Notes under the pieces: generated by a model
Databases searched by the model: none
What the model was told of the DNA's origin: nothing
The model's input: only the letters and a program-made list of their open reading frames with translations
Origin: Maricurvus nonylphenolicus
GTDB lineage: Bacteria > Pseudomonadota > Gammaproteobacteria > Pseudomonadales > Cellvibrionaceae
Direction of reading: 5' to 3'
Assembly: GCF_042854845.1 (NCBI RefSeq)
Contig: NZ_AP031499.1
Span: forward strand, 170,428-234,427
Length of the DNA: 64,000 bases
Part shown: positions 61,784-64,000 of the stretch, one piece after another
How positions within the stretch are numbered: the first letter of the stretch is position 1
Layout of the letters: each line of letters starts with the position of its first letter
Position numbers and translations under genes: made by a program

Positions 61784-61813
61784 GACAACAGGCTAACACA
61801 TTAGCCTGTTGTC
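61784..61813 (+). terminator. Rho-independent terminator after the DUF3577 gene
   Basis: GACAACAGGCTAA pairs perfectly with TTAGCCTGTTGTC across a CACA loop (13 bp stem), then TTTCCTTT. Confidence 0.85.
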
Positions 61814-61823
61814 TTTCCTTTCT

Positions 61824-61850
61824 TATGGGAACCACCGTTCCCATAGGGTC
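61824..61850 (+). promoter_or_regulatory. Hairpin leader of the RadC-like gene
   Basis: TATGGGAAC and GTTCCCATA with a CACC loop, running on into CCCATAGGGTC. It lies 39 bp before the RadC-like start and shares its closing motif with two other leaders in the element. Confidence 0.5.
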
Positions 61851-61888
61851 TGGTTGTGTTCCCTCATTTTTATCTTGGGAGCACAGTC

Positions 61889-62383
61889 ATGGAAAATACC
61901 CATCAATCCAGTGTCACGTATGAACCCAATACGACTCTGGAAAAAGAAAACCAAGTCATCGAAGAAGCAAAGCAGCTACTTTACAATCGAATGACGAATA
62001 GACAATACGAGCAATTTTCTTCGCCAAGTGCTGTAAGAGACTTTTTACGTTTACACCTGGCTGAACGTAAATGTGAGATTTTCTATTGCCTGTTTTTGGA
62101 TAGCCAACATCGCTTATTGGAGGATAGAGAGCTATTCAAAGGCACGATTGACGGTTGTAGTGTTTATCCACGGGAAGTCGTTAGGGCCACTTTGGAAATC
62201 AACGCGGCAGCCGTGATTTTGGCACATAACCATCCATCCGGTGTTGCTGAGCCGAGCAATGCAGATCGACAGATTACAGACCGGCTTAAAAACGCATTGG
62301 CTTTAGTGGATGTTCGTGTTCTGGATCACTTCGTAGTGGGAGATAACGAAGTTGTGTCATTTGCTGAGCGAGGATGGGTATAG
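61889..62383 (+). CDS. RadC-like JAB/MPN-domain protein
   Basis: 164 residues from ATG 61889. FLRLHLAERKCEIFYCLFLDSQHRLL, then the JAMM metal site HNHPSG followed by D in PSNADRQITDRL, match the RadC/YsnA family found on many ICEs and plasmids. Possibly a zinc metallo-hydrolase; biochemical role is not settled. Confidence 0.92.
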   Translation: MENTHQSSVTYEPNTTLEKENQVIEEAKQLLYNRMTNRQYEQFSSPSAVRDFLRLHLAERKCEIFYCLFLDSQHRLLEDRELFKGTIDGCSVYPREVVRATLEINAAAVILAHNHPSGVAEPSNADRQITDRLKNALALVDVRVLDHFVVGDNEVVSFAERGWV

Positions 62384-62390
62384 AAGTATT

Positions 62391-62419
62391 AATCCATGAC
62401 ACATAACGTGTCATGGATT
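62391..62419. terminator. Palindrome at the insertion point of IS1182 copy B
   Basis: AATCCATGACAC and GTGTCATGGATT flank ATAAC, a perfect 12 bp stem, 7 bp after the RadC-like stop. The IS begins at the next base. The window ends in AA after the other IS end, the first two bases of the same palindrome, consistent with its duplication. Confidence 0.8.
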
Positions 62420-63998
62420 CAGACTGCTGACAAAGCCCCGGCATTTTTGCTGGGGTTTATTGTTTTTAAGCCCTGCAGATTCTATTTGTCTCACTTATCG
62501 TATAGTTGCCGGGATTACCTTTATAAGAGCTGAAGCCACTTTTGAAGGCTTCTCGGGCATCCTTGAGTGTAATATTTGGCAGGTAAACCTTATATTTGGC
62601 TTCAGGCAGCCATTTGAGCGATCTTTTTCATGTTTTGAGCCGCTGCCGCCAGTAAGCACTGAGCCTGAACCTTGTTTTTCCCTCTAAAGCGGGCATACCG
62701 ATAACCATGTAACTGCTTGGCGTCAGCAAAGCTCCTTTCAACCGTTTCTTTACGGCGAACATAAATGGCTTTGCCTTCAGGCGTAAGTCGATGTTGATTG
62801 ATGCGCTCTTTGCTGTCTTCCCATACGTGACGGGTGATCGTTTTAACGCACTGCTTGTTACGAGTGCAACGCTCTCTTACTGGGCATTTAATACAGACCT
62901 CGGGGTCTGATTGGTAGTGCCGGTAACCTTCCCGACTGGTGGTTTTATAGATTAGAACCTCACCCTGCGGACATGTGTAAGTGTCTTGATCAGAGTCGTA
63001 TTGGTATTCACGTTTGTAAAAATACCCTTTCTTGTGTGTCGGTCGTCGATAACCCATCACGGCGTAGAGGTGACGATCTTCAACGCCTTTGCAGACCGCA
63101 GCGGTGAAGTAACCGGCATCGACACCAACCGCTTGCAGGTCAAAACCGAAGCGCTCTGCCTGACGGTCCAGCCGTGAGAGGTAAGGCACCGCATCATGCA
63201 CATTGCCTGCGGTGACATGCACATCGGTGATGATGTTACAGCGACTGTCGACGGTGCGGTGATCCAGATAAAAGAAGCCCTGAGGTTTTTGGTCGCGCAC
63301 CATAAAACCACTGTCGGGATCGGTGGTGCTTTGTTTAATCTCCCGCGCCTGTGGTGGCTTCGATGGCGGCGCTAAGGGCTTTTTTCCATGGGCAATGCGA
63401 TCCTCCGCTACCGCCTTGTCGAGGTCATCCATATAGGCTTGTCGTTCCGTGGTCGCTTGTACCTTCAGGTGCTTGTTCTTGTTGGCATTGGCTTTTAAAT
63501 GGGTCGAATCTGTGTAGAGGGTATGACCACCCACCAGTTTGCGCTGCATTGCTTGCAGCACAATCTCATCAAAAATCTGCTGGTACACTTCTGAATCATT
63601 AAAACGGCGGATGCGGTTTTGGCTGAGCGTGGACGCATCGGGGACTTTGTCGGTCAGACTTAAACCGAGAAACCAGCGGTAAGCCACATTCACCTGCACG
63701 TCACGAATGAGTTGTCGTTCGCTACGAACGCCAAACAGATAGCCTAGAAACAACAGCTTAAACATCAGCGTTGGATCTAAGGCGGGGCGACCATTATTGT
63801 CACAGTAATAGTCTTTGACCAGTGGATGGATGAAACTGAAATCCACCTTGGCTTCGATCTTACGCAGTAAGTGGTCTTGAGGGACAAGTTCATCAATACA
63901 GACAAACTCAAGTTCGGATTGGGTTTGGGGGCGATCTTTTAGCATGACCCATTATGAAAAAGCCCCAGTGAAGATGCCAGGGCTTTGTCAGCAGTCTG
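62420..63998 (-). mobile_element. IS1182-family insertion sequence, copy B (1,579 bp)
   Basis: Inverted copy of the element at 23340-24918 with the same ends (CAGACTGCTGACAAAGCCC) and length. The pair lies in opposite orientation about 37.5 kb apart, so recombination between them would invert the efflux operon and the transfer module. Confidence 0.92.
62602..63945 (-). CDS. IS1182-family transposase, copy B
   Basis: 447 residues, identical in protein sequence to the copy at 23393-24736, with the same DDE residues (LYTDSTHLK, VGVDAGYFT, KETVERSF). Complete frame. Confidence 0.93.
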   Translation of the reverse strand: MLKDRPQTQSELEFVCIDELVPQDHLLRKIEAKVDFSFIHPLVKDYYCDNNGRPALDPTLMFKLLFLGYLFGVRSERQLIRDVQVNVAYRWFLGLSLTDKVPDASTLSQNRIRRFNDSEVYQQIFDEIVLQAMQRKLVGGHTLYTDSTHLKANANKNKHLKVQATTERQAYMDDLDKAVAEDRIAHGKKPLAPPSKPPQAREIKQSTTDPDSGFMVRDQKPQGFFYLDHRTVDSRCNIITDVHVTAGNVHDAVPYLSRLDRQAERFGFDLQAVGVDAGYFTAAVCKGVEDRHLYAVMGYRRPTHKKGYFYKREYQYDSDQDTYTCPQGEVLIYKTTSREGYRHYQSDPEVCIKCPVRERCTRNKQCVKTITRHVWEDSKERINQHRLTPEGKAIYVRRKETVERSFADAKQLHGYRYARFRGKNKVQAQCLLAAAAQNMKKIAQMAA

Positions 63999-64000
63999 AA

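Noticed and set aside
23340..63998. The two IS1182 copies as ends of a composite transposon
   Set aside because: Copy A has the same palindrome on both of its own sides and copy B abuts a different palindrome, so each inserted independently.

Overview
The window looks like a gammaproteobacterial chromosome segment (no species can be named) made almost entirely of mobile DNA. Most of it, from about 12.6 kb to the right edge, reads as one integrative conjugative element (ICE) of the PFGI-1/ICEHin1056 type, with a type G mating-pair formation apparatus (MPF-G). Its gene order PilL, TIGR03759, transglycosylase, PFL_4695, TraD, TIGR03747, RAQPRD, TIGR03758, 03745, 03750, 03746, 03749, 03752, 03751, VirB4-like TIGR03744, 03757, 03756, 03755, TraG is the standard one for that family. 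The relaxase and the replication/partition genes are not in this window.

Left flank (1-12.6 kb). A class I SAM methyltransferase gene is split by three head-to-tail copies of a 3,238 bp Tn3-family, tnpA-only element. The whole array has one 5 bp target duplication (AAATT). To its right is a mercury-type metal operon: a divergent MerR-family regulator with a 19 bp-spaced promoter, a GDCCVxC-motif protein, a MerT-like membrane protein, a MerP-like HMA protein and an outer-membrane protein, with no mercuric reductase.

ICE border and defence-like cargo (12.6-22.8 kb). A 3' half of tRNA-Leu(CAA) at 12611-12665 marks a probable att site, followed by a P4-type tyrosine recombinase. Then come a zinc-ribbon membrane protein whose last codons are displaced by an IS66 element (8 bp target duplication), two unrelated abortive-infection-like genes, small unknown genes including a 44-residue zinc ribbon, an excisionase-like protein, an ICE-borne CsrA and an XRE regulator. 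A 37 bp tandem iteron-like array with a DnaA-box-like site follows (22.9-23.2 kb).

Metal efflux cargo (23.3-34 kb). An IS1182-family element sits in a terminator palindrome. Beyond it are BlaI- and M56-type regulators and a CzcCBA RND efflux operon with a HupE/UreJ protein and a ribulose-phosphate epimerase-like protein. Three copies of a BlaI-type operator lie in this operon, one over a promoter and two inside the 5' end of the outer-membrane factor gene.

Conjugation module (34-62.4 kb). It begins with a second tyrosine recombinase and is interrupted by two cargo insertions. One is an opposite-strand three-gene operon (DUF4297/Cap4-type nuclease, zinc-hook SMC/Rad50-like ATPase, DUF2971 protein), my best candidate for an under-described defence system (Lamassu / ABC-three-component relative). 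The other is a 660-residue coiled-coil lipoprotein between the VirB4-like ATPase and TIGR03757. The module ends with DUF3577 and RadC-like genes, then a second, inverted copy of the same IS1182 element, also placed in a palindrome.
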